Source: a virus
Reading direction: 5' to 3' (one strand)
DNA length: 26,296 nt
IMG/VR virus record: IMGVR_UViG_3300020470_000180
Location: 1 to 26,296 of that record
The notes beneath the pieces were generated by a model. The model saw only the letters and a list, made by a program, of their open reading frames with translations, was not told where the DNA came from and made no database searches. Each line of letters begins with the position of its first letter. Within the stretch, counting starts at the first letter, position 1. Made by a program: the position numbers and the translations under genes. Positions 14,494 through 21,997 of this stretch are shown piece by piece.

Positions 14494-15402
14494 ATGAGTT
14501 ATATAGGTAAAGACCCAAATACAAGTTCCACACCATTTACGCTGACTGTCCAAGATGAAGGTTCGAGTTTATCAACGTCTGCCACAACATTAAATTTTAC
14601 CGGCTCTGGAGTAACTGCATCTGGGACTGGTGCTACTAAAACTATAAATATCGCAGGGGGTTCTTCTTATGCCAATAGTGATGTTGATTCACATTTAAAT
14701 CAATCGAATCCGACAAGTGGGTATGTGTTGAGTTGGAATGGCTCAGATTATGCTTGGGTCTCAAATGCCGGATATACGGATTCAGATGTCAATACCCATT
14801 TAAATCAAAGTTCTGCATCTTCTGGTCAAGTTTTATCTTGGAATGGAAGTGATTATTCTTGGATTGCATCTGGTGGCGGTGGCGGTGGATATGATTGGGA
14901 ACACATATCTGACGAGCATACCGGTGGTAATTCTATCGGTGGGACTGGTGGCACTGGTAACTCGCAATCTACTATAATAGATATTTCAAGTTTTAAAAAT
15001 GTTAAGGCAAAATGTTGGGATTATTCTTCAGCGAATTCAGATGTTTATGGTTTAATTGCATTAGTAACGAGTAATTCATCATCCGGCTCTGGTGTGGCGA
15101 CAGAAGGTTACGCGCAACAATGGAATTGGGCAGGCACTATGTATCATGGGTCGGCAACCGGTAACACCTCAAACGGCTTTCAAGTTTTTGGACAAGGCAC
15201 AAGCCACGATGGTAATGGGTCGTGTAATACTCTTCATCTATATGGTTTAGACCAGACTAAAGTATATTACGAGGCTAATTCGACTGGGATGTATAATGGT
15301 ATCATAGCAAATGGAGCCGGCTTTACAACTTCTGGGTCGAGTAGTTGGTATCTCTTTTTCACCGGTAATATACAAGCTTGGCAAGTAGCAGGGAGTAAAT
15401 AA
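14494..15402 (+). CDS. Tail fibre protein with tandem 35-residue repeats
   Basis: A 302-residue protein. The N-terminus MSYIGKDPNTSSTPFTL is a common fibre opening. Two tandem units follow (residues 59-89 and 94-124), each of the form SDVxxHLNQSxxxSGxVLSW then NGSDYxWI/V, with a 35-residue period. A Gly-rich hinge (about 127-133) leads to a C-terminal domain beginning YDWEHISDEHTGGNSIGG, which may be the receptor-binding head; it holds AKCWDYSSANSDVYGLIALV and ends AWQVAGSK. It precedes a gene resembling an assembly chaperone, so the two probably form one fibre-chaperone pair. Confidence 0.82.
   Translation: MSYIGKDPNTSSTPFTLTVQDEGSSLSTSATTLNFTGSGVTASGTGATKTINIAGGSSYANSDVDSHLNQSNPTSGYVLSWNGSDYAWVSNAGYTDSDVNTHLNQSSASSGQVLSWNGSDYSWIASGGGGGGYDWEHISDEHTGGNSIGGTGGTGNSQSTIIDISSFKNVKAKCWDYSSANSDVYGLIALVTSNSSSGSGVATEGYAQQWNWAGTMYHGSATGNTSNGFQVFGQGTSHDGNGSCNTLHLYGLDQTKVYYEANSTGMYNGIIANGAGFTTSGSSSWYLFFTGNIQAWQVAGSK
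14668..14865 (+). repeat. Two tandem 105-base coding repeats in a fibre gene
   Basis: Two copies at about 14668-14760 and 14773-14865, encoding residues 59-89 and 94-124 of the fibre. The proteins match at SDV, HLNQS and SGxVLSWNGSDYxW, while the DNA has diverged at many silent positions. The duplication is therefore not recent and is probably kept by selection on the protein. Confidence 0.8.
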
Positions 15403-15806
15403 TGGCTGATTTAAAAATAATAGCATTTAAAAATGAAAACAGGTTTTCTTATGTGATGGCGGATGCGGATGGAAATGCTCAAAGCATAATTCCAGAAACT
15501 GCGACTATACAATTTCCGGCAACCATTTCTGGATTGAGTAATTGGGAAATTAAAAATTTTAGGACTGATTGCATTGATTTCGATGAAAGCAAAAAAACCG
15601 CAACTTGGAATAAAACCAATTTTGCTAATATTGTCGGAAGTGAACCGAGTGCAGATACTTTAGCATTAAATTCAGTCCACCAAGCAAGAAGAATGGAATA
15701 CCCATATATTGGCGACCAACTAGACGACTTATATAAGCAGGGAGTTTTCTCCTCAGATATGACGGCAAAAATAAAAGCAGTGAAAGATAAACATCCAAAA
15801 CCATAG
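15402..15806 (+). CDS. Fibre assembly chaperone-like protein
   Basis: A 134-residue protein overlapping the fibre stop (TAATG) with AGGGAG 6 bases upstream. The C-terminal part, RRMEYPYIGDQLDDLYKQG followed by AKIKAVKDKHPK, is a motif widespread in phage proteins encoded just after tail fibres (XkdW-like or DUF4376-like), thought to aid fibre folding. The N-terminal domain (LKIIAFKNENRFSYVMADAD) is probably the fibre-specific part. The assignment rests on this motif and on the fibre directly upstream. Confidence 0.72.
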   Translation: MADLKIIAFKNENRFSYVMADADGNAQSIIPETATIQFPATISGLSNWEIKNFRTDCIDFDESKKTATWNKTNFANIVGSEPSADTLALNSVHQARRMEYPYIGDQLDDLYKQGVFSSDMTAKIKAVKDKHPKP

Positions 15807-15821
15807 GAATATAATTAATTA

Positions 15822-16607
15822 ATGTATGGCATAGGCGCATATTCACAATCACCATTTAGCTCACTCGCCGGTGGAATACAATTAGCCGTCGTTAATATGA
15901 ATATCCAATCATCTATGTCCTCTAGTATTTCTGTAACTAGATTTACTCAACCTTCCTTTAATATACAATCTACATTATCTGGCTCTTTTCAGCGTAAAAG
16001 ATTTGCCGAGAGTGATTTTGCATCTCAGTCTAGTTTAAGTGTTGAGGGAACAAGAGTTAGATTAGATAACGCAAATTTATTTAGTAATATTACGATGAAT
16101 GTTAGTGCTACGAGAATACGCACTTCAGCAGTTTTACCAACTATTACAACTACAATGGATGCCGGTGATTACTTTAGAACAGTTAAAGCGGTTATCCCAT
16201 ACACATCTCAATCCTCTTTATCTGCGTCTGCTATAAGAAGGCAATTTGCCGTATCGAGTATGTCGTCGCAAACTACAATGAACGTTGACGCAAAAAGATT
16301 GCAAGTTGCATCAGTACCTATGAATATATCCACCGGTATGGTCGCAAATGCATCCGGTATATTTAAAGCGGTTATTCCATGCGAAATTAATACGACATTA
16401 TCCGGCTCATTTAATAAAGTACATTTTACAACTTGCCCAATGGCTATGCAGACCACCATCGTAGTAGACGCAAAACTATATTGGGAATCTATACCGGATA
16501 TTACTGAAAATTGGACTGTAATAACTAACCCAACGACAAATTGGTCAACCATATCAAAACCAACAGAGGTTTGGACAGATGCTTGGGATTTTGACGAGGT
16601 AGCATAA
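15822..16607 (+). CDS. Structural protein made of about ten 21-residue repeats with a Trp-rich tail
   Basis: A 261-residue protein opening MYGIGAYSQSPFSSLAGG. From about residue 18 to 233 it is a run of roughly ten units of 20-22 residues, for example VVNMNIQSSMSSSISVTRF, PSFNIQSTLSGSFQRKRF and SSMSSQTTMNVDAKRLQV. Each has a Q/T-S/T-S/T-M/L core and a following small-residue stretch. The last 30 residues hold three Trp motifs (ENWTVITNPT, NWSTISKPTEVW). Such repeats often form beta-solenoids, but no family is recognised. It is probably a tail or fibre part, given its neighbours. The Shine-Dalgarno sequence (AGGA, 13 bases upstream) is weak. Confidence 0.75.
   Translation: MYGIGAYSQSPFSSLAGGIQLAVVNMNIQSSMSSSISVTRFTQPSFNIQSTLSGSFQRKRFAESDFASQSSLSVEGTRVRLDNANLFSNITMNVSATRIRTSAVLPTITTTMDAGDYFRTVKAVIPYTSQSSLSASAIRRQFAVSSMSSQTTMNVDAKRLQVASVPMNISTGMVANASGIFKAVIPCEINTTLSGSFNKVHFTTCPMAMQTTIVVDAKLYWESIPDITENWTVITNPTTNWSTISKPTEVWTDAWDFDEVA
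15873..16520 (+). repeat. About ten degenerate 60-66 base coding repeats
   Basis: The repeats lie within the gene at 15822-16607. The units share the protein pattern [QT]-[ST]-[ST]-[ML]-x-[VAG]-x-[AS], often followed by Arg or Phe four to six residues on. They are degenerate at the DNA level, so they are visible mainly in translation. Unit edges are approximate, set by eye. Confidence 0.65.
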
Positions 16608-16617
16608 GGAGTAATTA

Positions 16618-17445
16618 ATGGCACAAACCACAAATTATAATATACAAAAACCAGATGTTGGAGCGAGTGAGAATACTTGGGGAAGTACGATAAACACTGC
16701 ATTTGATTTAATAGACACCACTATTAAAACTGTATCGGACACAGTCCCAACAACTATAACCTCAACCACACTAACGGATACTCCCTCGAGTCTAGGAACG
16801 GCTAAACAAGTATTAAGAGTTAATTCTGGAGCTACCGCAACTGAGTTTGCAACACCATCGATAATAGATTTAAGCGATACTCCATCGGCTCTAGGGACTA
16901 GCGGTCAAATATTAAAAATGAATTCTGGGGGAACTGCCTTAGAGTGGGGGACGGATGCCTCTGGGGGTGGTGGTATAACTTTAACAGAGGCGAGGAACGG
17001 AATTTCCGTAACTCAATATTCTCCAAGCGGTGGGCAAAATGGACAATTAGCCTATACACCATCGACTGGTAATTTTAGCTACGTTCCACCAGATTTAAGT
17101 GGTTATGCAAGTTCTTCAAATGGTACTGCAACTAGAAGTGGTTATGTGCAAGGCTATGTATCAAATACTGCTTTTAATGGAGTTGGCACATATATTTTTG
17201 CGCAAGGTACAACCGGCAATACTTCTACGGAATATGATAATGGGATAGATGTAGCCGGTTCAAGCATTTATCCATCTGGTGCAATTACTGCCGATACAAG
17301 TGGTGGTAATGTAATTTTAATGCCAAATACAACCGCGCTTGGGACTGGCACTTGGAAATGTATGGGACAAATAGACAACGCAAGTGTTACCGGTTCAAAT
17401 AACTACATGGCTCATAGAACAACACTCTGGTTAAGGATTATTTAA
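16618..17445 (+). CDS. Tail fibre protein with tandem repeats
   Basis: A 275-residue fibre. The opening TTNYNIQKPDVGASENTWG and INTAFDLID is a widespread N-terminal signature of phage fibres. Two tandem units at residues 52-77 and 85-110 (LTDTPSSLGTAKQVLRVNSG and LSDTPSALGTSGQILKMNSG, each ending in an aromatic) have a 33-residue period. A Gly-rich hinge at about 115-119 leads to a C-terminal domain with YVQGYVSNTAFNGVGTYIFA, ending NYMAHRTTLWLRI. A chaperone-like gene follows without a gap. GGAG sits 6-7 bases before the ATG. Confidence 0.83.
   Translation: MAQTTNYNIQKPDVGASENTWGSTINTAFDLIDTTIKTVSDTVPTTITSTTLTDTPSSLGTAKQVLRVNSGATATEFATPSIIDLSDTPSALGTSGQILKMNSGGTALEWGTDASGGGGITLTEARNGISVTQYSPSGGQNGQLAYTPSTGNFSYVPPDLSGYASSSNGTATRSGYVQGYVSNTAFNGVGTYIFAQGTTGNTSTEYDNGIDVAGSSIYPSGAITADTSGGNVILMPNTTALGTGTWKCMGQIDNASVTGSNNYMAHRTTLWLRII
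16771..16947 (+). repeat. Two tandem 99-base coding repeats in a second fibre gene
   Basis: The copies encode residues 52-77 and 85-110 of the fibre and share L[ST]DTPSxLGT, then Q[VI]L and NSGxTAxE followed by F or W. They resemble, at the motif level, units in the two other fibre genes of this window. Confidence 0.75.
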
Positions 17446-17856
17446 ATGATAGAAATTACAGAATTTAGAAATGCAAAATATTTTAATGAAACCATAATTG
17501 ATTGTGAGATAAATCATCCAGAATATGGGTGGATGCCTTTTTCATGCAATCCAATTGACAAGGGGTCTACAGTCGATGTTGAAAAACTATATAAAGAATT
17601 AAAAGCATCAAATCCAACCGCATATACTCCCCCAACAGAAAAAGAAATAAATGACCAAAAAGCCATTGAGATAAGACAACAAAGAGATTTACTTTTAGTT
17701 AGGGACGTAGACCCTATAGTTGCTAATCCATTAAGATGGGATAGCCTATCAACAGAAGTTCAAAATAAAATAAAAACTTATCGGAATGCTTTATTAGATA
17801 TTCCAGAACAAGCCTCTTTTCCAACGACAGTTACATTTCCAACGAAAGATTTTTAA
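17446..17856 (+). CDS. Tail fibre assembly chaperone, APC/TfaE-like
   Basis: A 136-residue protein beginning directly after the previous TAA, with AAGGA about 8 bases upstream. The C-terminal region has the chaperone pattern: IRQQRDLLLVRDVDPIVANP, then LRWDSLS, a YRNALLDIPEQASFP stretch and a final TVTFPTKDF. The form (R)DxLLxxxDx...YRxALxDIPxQxxFPxxxxxP is widely seen in phage tail fibre chaperones. The N-terminal domain ends with LYKELKASNPTAYTPPTEKE. It is paired with the fibre just upstream. Confidence 0.82.
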   Translation: MIEITEFRNAKYFNETIIDCEINHPEYGWMPFSCNPIDKGSTVDVEKLYKELKASNPTAYTPPTEKEINDQKAIEIRQQRDLLLVRDVDPIVANPLRWDSLSTEVQNKIKTYRNALLDIPEQASFPTTVTFPTKDF

Positions 17857-20057
17857 TGGCACTATTACCTCTAAATATTCCTGCCGGAGTTTATAAAAAC
17901 GGAACGGATTTGCAAGCCACCGGTAGATGGGCGGACTCTAATCTTGTTAGATGGCACGATGACTCTTTACAACCGGTAAAAGGGTGGAGAGCTAAATCTG
18001 GGAGAGGTTTTACATATCCGTTGAGAGGTTTACTAGGGTGGAAAAGTAACACCGGCTCTCGATACTTAGCTACCGGTGATTATAAAAATTTATTTGTAGT
18101 TTTACCTAATGACTCCGTATTTGATATTACACCAACCGGTTTTACGAGTGGTAGAGTTGACGCTAGTCAAATGACCGGATACGGAGCAGGCTTTTATGGT
18201 CAAGGCATATACAACGCACCGCCGATTTCAACCTCATCTGTTTTAGAAGATGCCACTTCATGGTCTTTAAATGCATGGGGAGAGAATTTAATAGCTAATA
18301 CTAAAGACGATGGAAAAGTCTATGAATGGGCATTAAATACCTCAAATCCTGCGTCTTTATTAACTAACGCACCTACCTCAGTAGTAGCTACGATAGTTAG
18401 TGATGAGCGATTTTTATTCGCATTTCAAACAAGGACAGTATATTGGAGTGACCAAGAAAATAATAATGTATGGACTTCTACCGCAACCAATCAAGCCGGC
18501 AACATAACTCTAGAAACTCAAGGAAGTATTAAAACTGCGGAAAAAATTAAAGGCGGTATTATAATATTAACAGATGAGGATGCTCATACCTCAACATATA
18601 TAGGCTTGCCATTTGTCCACTCGATACAGAGAGTTGGTTCTAAATGCGGTATATTTTCAAAACAAGCCTCAGTATCAATAGATATAGGTGTGGTATGGAT
18701 GGGCGACTCCGGTTTTCATATTTATAGCGGTGGTAGAGTCCAAGAGCTAAAATGCGATGTAGCAGACCATGTTTACGGCGAAATGAATATGACTCAAAAA
18801 TCAAAAGTCTGCGCCGTAGCAAATTCTAAATATGATGAGATAATTTGGTATTATCCGGTGGCTACAGAAAATGATAGATATGTAGCTTGGAATTACAAAA
18901 ACAATACTTGGTCTATAGGTCAGATAGGTAGGACAACCGGTATAGATACCGGCATATTTGAGTTTCCAATACACGCCTCATCTGAATTTCATACAAGTAA
19001 TATCGGCAGAGGAAGATTTACTATGCCGGTTACATTTACCGGCACTTCACCAGATAAAGACTCTGCTTGCGATGACGTAGGTGAATTTGTAAGGCAACGG
19101 CACGACATAAGTGGATTGAATGGCAACGGAACATTTGCCACCGGTGTTTTGACAAAAAGTTTAATGAGTACCGATACTAATAATGTTAATGCAAGTAGTT
19201 TAGGATTTTTAGCTAAACTTGAGAATGGCTCTAGTACAGAATATGAAACTCCAGTTTTTCCGGTACAAAGATTATTATATAGAGTGCAAAATTTAGGGAG
19301 TACAAATCATTTATCAAATTATACTTTAACTATTACCGGATTAGACGCTAACGAAGTTTCAGCTACAGACTCATATACTATTAATGCTAACGGCACTTTT
19401 TATACTACTACTACATGGACTAAAGTTACTAACATACAATTAACTAGGGACGTGAGTGCAACCCAACCAAATTATGATTTAGGAGTTGGATTAGAAAGTT
19501 ATACCACCGGTTACAGTAAAGCTGAAATAAAAAATAGTTATAATGGAATTACAACATCTGGTGCTGATAGTAATACTGTAATAGACGCGGAAATAACTAC
19601 CGGAACTTTTATAAAAGATGCGTTAATAGAGTTTGTAACTGACTCCGCAGGGAATAGCCATCCAACCGGAACGGATAACACAATACAATTATTCACAAGA
19701 AATAAAGAATTTTTAACTCCTAATGAATATATGTTATTAGAACACGAGGTGGGAGAGTCCAGAGATGGGAATGTACCTTATGCCGAAACCGGTGCTATAC
19801 AATTAGGGAATGGCGACCGGTTAATGAAGGTTAATAAATTAATTCCGGATGAACGGACGCAGGGTCAAGTTACCGCCACTTTCAAGACAAGATTATATCC
19901 TAATGGCTCGGAAACCAATCAAGGCACTTTTACGTTAGCTAATCCTACCTCAGTAAGGTTTCAAGGTAGAGAAATAAGAATGAGAGTTAATAACGTGTCC
20001 GGTGATTGGAGAGTCGGTGTTATGCGTCTTAATGCAATAAACGGCGGTACAAGATGA
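17856..20057 (+). CDS. Tail protein, P22 gp10-like (DNA stabilisation) with extra beta segment
   Basis: A 733-residue protein. The N-terminal LPLNIPAGVYKNGTDLQATG and RWADSNLVRWHDDSLQPVKG pattern and the closing FQGREIRMRVNN, then WRVGVMRLNAINGGTR, match the gp10-like tail proteins that plug and extend the podovirus neck. YAETGAIQLGNGDRLMKVNK and IPDERTQGQVTATFKTRLYP also fit. Between about residues 435 and 560 lies a Thr/Asn-rich segment (LSNYTLTITGLDANEVSATD among others) that looks like an inserted beta domain compared with the family as I remember it. It overlaps its neighbours at both ends (TAATG and ATGA). Confidence 0.83.
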   Translation: MALLPLNIPAGVYKNGTDLQATGRWADSNLVRWHDDSLQPVKGWRAKSGRGFTYPLRGLLGWKSNTGSRYLATGDYKNLFVVLPNDSVFDITPTGFTSGRVDASQMTGYGAGFYGQGIYNAPPISTSSVLEDATSWSLNAWGENLIANTKDDGKVYEWALNTSNPASLLTNAPTSVVATIVSDERFLFAFQTRTVYWSDQENNNVWTSTATNQAGNITLETQGSIKTAEKIKGGIIILTDEDAHTSTYIGLPFVHSIQRVGSKCGIFSKQASVSIDIGVVWMGDSGFHIYSGGRVQELKCDVADHVYGEMNMTQKSKVCAVANSKYDEIIWYYPVATENDRYVAWNYKNNTWSIGQIGRTTGIDTGIFEFPIHASSEFHTSNIGRGRFTMPVTFTGTSPDKDSACDDVGEFVRQRHDISGLNGNGTFATGVLTKSLMSTDTNNVNASSLGFLAKLENGSSTEYETPVFPVQRLLYRVQNLGSTNHLSNYTLTITGLDANEVSATDSYTINANGTFYTTTTWTKVTNIQLTRDVSATQPNYDLGVGLESYTTGYSKAEIKNSYNGITTSGADSNTVIDAEITTGTFIKDALIEFVTDSAGNSHPTGTDNTIQLFTRNKEFLTPNEYMLLEHEVGESRDGNVPYAETGAIQLGNGDRLMKVNKLIPDERTQGQVTATFKTRLYPNGSETNQGTFTLANPTSVRFQGREIRMRVNNVSGDWRVGVMRLNAINGGTR

Positions 20058-20263
20058 GGTTAAGTTTACCGCCAGATGAGTATGACGTAGGACACGAAAT
20101 AGAACGCAACCGCGAACTAGAGGCGGAAGATTTGATGAATAGAAAAAAGAGGCAAGACGTTGAAATAGCTTTACCGGAAAGACTTATTTTATCGAGTCCA
20201 AATGGAAACCGATACTCAATAACAGTATCTAACGCAGGAAGTATAGTGGTGACGCAAATATGA
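20054..20263 (+). CDS. Small conserved tail-module protein
   Basis: A 69-residue protein overlapping the genes on both sides by four bases (ATGA). It has an acidic, helical N-terminal half (LPPDEYDVGHEIERNRELEA) and a beta-rich C-terminal half (ERLILSSPNGNRYSITVSNA, then GSIVVTQI). The ending RLILxSPNGxRYxxxVxNxG is familiar from small genes after gp10-like genes, with no known function. It is probably a virion or assembly protein. Confidence 0.72.
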   Translation: MRLSLPPDEYDVGHEIERNRELEAEDLMNRKKRQDVEIALPERLILSSPNGNRYSITVSNAGSIVVTQI

Positions 20264-20616
20264 TAGATTTAAATAAATGTAAAAAATTAATAGAGCAGGC
20301 ATTGGAGTACGCAAATGGGACACATACAACGGATGATATTTTTAGAGGGATTGAGAAGAGGCAATACCAATTATGGGATGCAGAAAAATCATGCCTTATT
20401 ACCGAAATTCTGGAATATCCTCAGAAAAAAGTTTGCCATGTGTTTTTAGGAGCAGGCGATTTAGAAGAAATAATGGGGATGCACGAGTCTGTTATAACTT
20501 GGGCAAAAGCGTGCGGATGTACAGAGTTGACTGTTAGTGGACGAGCCGGATGGCAAAAACCATTAAAGAAAGAAAATTGGAAACACGCATATACTACATT
20601 ATACAAGGAGATTTAA
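20260..20616 (+). CDS. Conserved phage protein, possibly GNAT-like
   Basis: A 118-residue protein with THTTDDIFRGIEKRQYQLWD, a strand pair CLITEILEYPQKKVCHVFLG, and EIMGMHESVITWAKACGCTE, then LTVSGRAGWQKPL. Proteins with this order (DDIFxGIxxGxYQLW ... RKxxHVFLxGG ... WAKxxGCxxxxxxGRxGW) occur next to ejection protein genes in many podoviruses. The alternation of strands and helices suggests a small acetyltransferase-like fold, but no acetyl-CoA motif can be pointed to with confidence. It overlaps the previous gene (ATGA). Confidence 0.7.
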   Translation: MIDLNKCKKLIEQALEYANGTHTTDDIFRGIEKRQYQLWDAEKSCLITEILEYPQKKVCHVFLGAGDLEEIMGMHESVITWAKACGCTELTVSGRAGWQKPLKKENWKHAYTTLYKEI

Positions 20617-21276
20617 ATGGGTAAGGGTTCATCACAAACAACAGAAGTTAAAATACCTAAATGGCAGGAAGATGAAATTAAATCAGCTTTAGAAAAAGCT
20701 AAAGGATTAAACTTACCTTATGCGCCTTATATGGGCATTACCTCAGTAGCACCAAGAGAGGGCAGGGATGCAAGTTTAAATATGGCTCGAAGTGCATTTG
20801 GTTTACCGCAATATAAAAGCGCATTACCGACTCCGACAGAGATGGGTGGGATGAGAGGATATAGAGCCTATGACGTTTATGCGGATGCTTTAGAAAGATT
20901 TAAGCAACAAAACCCAGACCACTACGCTCGTATCGTGGCTCAAACTGCTCCTCAAGGAACTATTAATCCGGTTAGTGGTATGCCTTTAACCGCAGGAGAT
21001 ACCTCTGCGACACCGGTTAATGCAACTCCACAAAACGCAGTAACAACCGCTGATGTTGTTAGGAATACCGGAAGTGATGATAATTGGTCAGCACCGGCTC
21101 ATACCGGCATGGATTTATTAGATTGGATTAGTGGGACTAACAATGAACAAGATACAGAAACTTTAGATGCTATGAGTGGATATAATACAGATAATAGGTC
21201 ACAAAGTGAAAAATGGGACGATAAAGATACCGCACCAGATAAACCTAAATCATTAATTGATTACTTTTTTGGATAA
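20617..21276 (+). CDS. Putative internal virion protein, N-terminal type
   Basis: A 219-residue protein starting directly after the previous TAA with AAGGAG 7-8 bases upstream. It opens MGKGSSQTTEVKIPKWQEDE, the form seen at the N-terminus of larger podovirus internal proteins, followed by LPYAPYMGITSVAP and a RGYRAYDVYADALERF segment. The C-terminal third is Asp/Thr/Asn-rich and low in complexity (SDDNWSAPAHTG among others). In relatives the matching N-terminus and the next gene's content can lie in one protein, so this pair may be a split form. A DNA ejection role is inferred. Confidence 0.65.
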   Translation: MGKGSSQTTEVKIPKWQEDEIKSALEKAKGLNLPYAPYMGITSVAPREGRDASLNMARSAFGLPQYKSALPTPTEMGGMRGYRAYDVYADALERFKQQNPDHYARIVAQTAPQGTINPVSGMPLTAGDTSATPVNATPQNAVTTADVVRNTGSDDNWSAPAHTGMDLLDWISGTNNEQDTETLDAMSGYNTDNRSQSEKWDDKDTAPDKPKSLIDYFFG

Positions 21277-21286
21277 GGAGACGTAA

Positions 21287-21997
21287 ATGGCAACCGCAGG
21301 AAATAATATATATAATCAAGTCGCCGGTGGGATGACGGATGCTCAAAAGGGCATACAAAACTCGATGGCATACCAACCTGCACAGTTTTCGCAGGATGCT
21401 TTAAATCAGTATATGAATCCATTTACATCTCAAGTAATAGATAACTCGTTAGCTAATTTGGACACTGCGAGGCAAAAGGCAATAACCGGTGGTCAAGCTA
21501 AAGCCATGAGTAGTGGTGCATATGGTGGTTCTCGTCACGGAGTAGCGGACTCACTTACAAATGAGGCATTTGGAAGACAGGCAAGTGACTTAGCATCTAA
21601 TTTAAATATGGCGAATTACAACCAAGCTCTAAACCAATTTAATACTGCAAATCAAGTAGGATTTCAGAATGCTCAAAATCAATTAGCCGGTGCAGGAGCG
21701 ATGAGTCAGTTAGCTAATTTAGGATTCGGAATGGGTCAGAATTTAGACAATCAAGAATATCAAAGGTCATTACAAGACCAAATGGTGCAACAGAATTTAG
21801 TAAATCAAGCTCAGCAAATGTTTAGCGGATTTACTAATCAAGGGACGCAAAACTTATCAACTCTATTATCCACGTTAGGCATAGTTCCAAGTCAAGGCTC
21901 AACCACTCAATCACAACAACACGGATTGTTTGATTATTTAACTTTATTAGCCACGAGTCTCGGTGGGATGAATAGGGCAGGAGTTAAACTCTGGTAA
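21287..21997 (+). CDS. Putative DNA ejection (internal virion) protein
   Basis: A 236-residue, Gln/Asn/Ala-rich helical protein. QYMNPFTSQVIDNSLANLDT and the following GAYGGSRHGVADSLTNEAF are hallmarks of podovirus ejection-type proteins, which leave the head with the DNA and form a channel across the envelope. The middle is a long run rich in NQAxxQ. The C-terminus is more hydrophobic (HGLFDYLTLLATSLGGMNRA). AAGGAG precedes the ATG by 7 bases; the stop overlaps the next start (TAATG). Confidence 0.75.
   Translation: MATAGNNIYNQVAGGMTDAQKGIQNSMAYQPAQFSQDALNQYMNPFTSQVIDNSLANLDTARQKAITGGQAKAMSSGAYGGSRHGVADSLTNEAFGRQASDLASNLNMANYNQALNQFNTANQVGFQNAQNQLAGAGAMSQLANLGFGMGQNLDNQEYQRSLQDQMVQQNLVNQAQQMFSGFTNQGTQNLSTLLSTLGIVPSQGSTTQSQQHGLFDYLTLLATSLGGMNRAGVKLW

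Noticed and set aside
16208-16702. Long minus-strand open frame (164 codons) opposite the repeat protein
   Set aside because: It is antisense to a coupled plus-strand gene with its own frame, has no Shine-Dalgarno sequence and no recognisable protein pattern; repeat-rich coding sequence often leaves open antisense frames.
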